A DNA stretch of 64,000 nucleotides from Panopea generosa (taxonomy: Eukaryota; Mollusca; Bivalvia; Adapedonta; Hiatellidae): NCBI GenBank assembly GCA_029582155.1, contig CM055901.1, positions 50,163,206-50,227,205 on the forward strand. Reading direction: 5' to 3'. Positions 62,340-64,000 of this stretch are shown piece after piece (positions within the stretch are counted from its first letter, which is position 1; every line of letters starts with the position of its first letter). The notes below the pieces were generated by a model. It did not search any database and was not told the origin of the DNA. It saw only the letters and a list, made by a program, of their open reading frames with translations. The translations under genes and the position numbers were made by a program.

Positions 62340-64000
62340 CTTCCATGATTGTGGAACATTGCTGAACATAACCACTTGATACATGGCTACAGAACATTGC
62401 TGTAGTAACCACCTGATACATGGCTGTAGTCACAACTTGATACATTGCTATAAAACATTGCTGTAGTCACCACTTGATACATGGCTACAGAACATTGCTG
62501 TAGTAACCACCTGATACATGGCTGTAGTCACAACTTGATACATTGCTACAAAACATTGCTGTAGTCACCACTTGATACATGGCTACAGAACATTGCTGTA
62601 GTCACCACTTGATACATGGCTACAGAACATTGCTGCAGTAACCACTTGATACATGGCTACAGAACATTGCTGCAGAAACCACTTGATACATGGCTACAGA
62701 ACATTGCTGTAGAAAACACTTGATACATGGCTACAGAACATTGCTTAGTAACCACTTGATACATGGCTACAAAACATTGCTGTAGTAACCACTTGATACA
62801 TGGCTACAGAACATTGCTGTAGTAACCACTTGATACATTGCTACAGAACATTGCTGTAGTCACCACTTGATACATGGCTACAGAACATTGCTGTAGTCAC
62901 CACTTGATACATGGCTACAGAACATTGCTGCAGTAACCACTTGATACATGGCTACAGAACATTGCTGCAGAAACCACTTGATACATGGCTACAGAACATT
63001 GCTGTAGTAACCACTTGATACATGGCTACAGAACATTGCGGTAGTGACCACTTGATACATGGCTACAGAACATTGCTGTAGTTACCACTTGATACATGGC
63101 TACAGAACATTGCTGTAGTAACCACTTGATACATGGCTACAGAACATTGCTGTAGTAACCACTTGATACATGGCTACAGAACATTGCTGTAGAAACCATT
63201 TGATACATGGCTACAGAACATTGCTGTAGTAACCACTTGATACATGGCTACAGAACATTGCTGTAGAAACCACTTGATACATGGCTACAGAACATTGCTG
63301 TAGTAACCACTTCATACATGGCTACAGAACATTGCCACAGTCGTCACCACTTCATACATGGCTACAGAACATTGCTGTAGAAAACATTTGATACATGGCT
63401 ACAGAACATTGCTGTAGAAAACACTTGATACATGGCTACAGAACATTGCTGTAGTAACCACTTGATACATTGCTATAGAACATTGCTGTAGAAACCACTT
63501 GATACATGGCTACAGAACATTGCTGTAGAAAACAATTGATACATGGCTACAGAACATTGCTGTAGTAACCACTTGATACATGGTTACAGAACATTGCTGT
63601 AGAAAACACTTGATACATGGCTACAGAACATTGCTGTAGTCACAACTTGATACATGGCTACAGAACATAGATGCAGTAACCACTTAATACATGGCTACAG
63701 AACATTGTTGTAGTCACCACTTGATACATGGCTACAGAACATTGCTGTAGAAACCACTTGATACATGGCTACAGAACATTGCTGTAGTAACCACTTGATA
63801 CATGGCTACAGAACATTGCCACAGTCACCACTTGATACATGGCTACAGAACATTGCTGTAGAAACCACTTGATACATTGCTACAGAACATTGCTTTAGTA
63901 ACCACTTGATACATGGCTACAGAACATTGCTGCAGTCACCACTTGATTCATGGCTACAGAACATTGCTGTAGAAACCACTTGATACATGGCTACAGAACA
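62340..64000. repeat. 37-bp minisatellite/satellite, at least 44 copies, running off the window
   Basis: The unit is TTGATACATGGCTACAGAAC followed by ATTGCTGTAGTAACCAC. Most units contain an inverted pair, CTACAG and CTGTAG, around a 7-base spacer, so each can form a small hairpin. Variants (GTAGTCACC, GTAGAAACC, GTAGAAAAC, CTGCAG) are interspersed. The array continues past 64000, so its full size is unknown. Confidence 0.95.

Larger units (their letters stand above)
50420..64000 (-). other. Upstream (first) intron or 5' region of the LAR gene
   Basis: No signal-peptide exon with a phase-1 donor was recognised here, so the main first exon is probably further upstream. The stretch holds a tandem repeat, a MITE, SINEs and two more minisatellites. 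The hydrophobic minus-strand frame at 51928-52164 ends at a GTAAGT, but in phase 0, which does not fit the next exon. Stretches at 50.5-52.4, 55.6-57.6, 58.0-59.0 and 60.0-61.3 kb show nothing recognisable. Confidence 0.65.

Overview
This window looks like AT-rich animal genomic DNA, most likely from a bivalve mollusc or another lophotrochozoan. The grounds are short phase-1 exons separated by introns of 0.8-19 kb, a high load of minisatellites, MITE-like elements and tRNA-derived SINEs, and no bacterial-style gene packing. The bivalve assignment rests on the general look of the repeats and is an inference.

One gene is clear. On the minus strand, from about 50.4 kb down to 0.19 kb, lie the 5' extracellular exons of a LAR-type (type IIa) receptor protein tyrosine phosphatase, the family of Drosophila Lar and vertebrate PTPRF/PTPRS/PTPRD. 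In transcript order: two short, mutually similar N-terminal exons (A 50354-50419, B 49677-49739), Ig1 (45835-46128), Ig2 in two exons (26834-27016 and 25951-26061), Ig3 (6548-6820) and the first fibronectin type III domain (190-471). Every junction is phase 1, so all exons are symmetric and can be skipped or swapped without a frameshift. The main signal-peptide exon must lie at higher coordinates or beyond the window. The remaining FN3 domains, transmembrane segment and phosphatase domains lie beyond position 1. The protein would be a neuronal or epithelial adhesion receptor binding extracellular partners such as heparan sulfate proteoglycans.

Two features of this gene may be undescribed. Exons A and B are a diverged tandem duplicate encoding a short, acidic, aromatic, N-glycosylatable segment just before Ig1, and they are candidates for mutually exclusive or cassette splicing. 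Directly upstream of the FN3-1 exon, the reading frame stays open into a textbook-looking signal peptide starting at 544, with a TATA-like box at 682-689. This suggests an internal promoter for an isoform lacking all Ig domains.

The rest is intron or upstream DNA. It holds a non-autonomous hAT-like element with 8-bp target duplications (3750-4736), a mariner relic with a transposase C-terminal fragment (9015-10024), a TTAA-flanked MITE inside a minisatellite (36525-37015), a 4.3-kb degenerate transposon of unresolved superfamily (41396-45687), nested MITEs (46580-46966), a pogo/Tigger-like element (48614-49315), a MITE at the end of a tandem array (53536-54455), a family of tRNA-derived SINEs, and some fifteen unrelated minisatellite arrays. 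The last array, at 62.3-64.0 kb, runs off the window. Long repetitive reading frames inside these arrays are by-products of unit lengths divisible by three. I see no second convincing protein gene on either strand.
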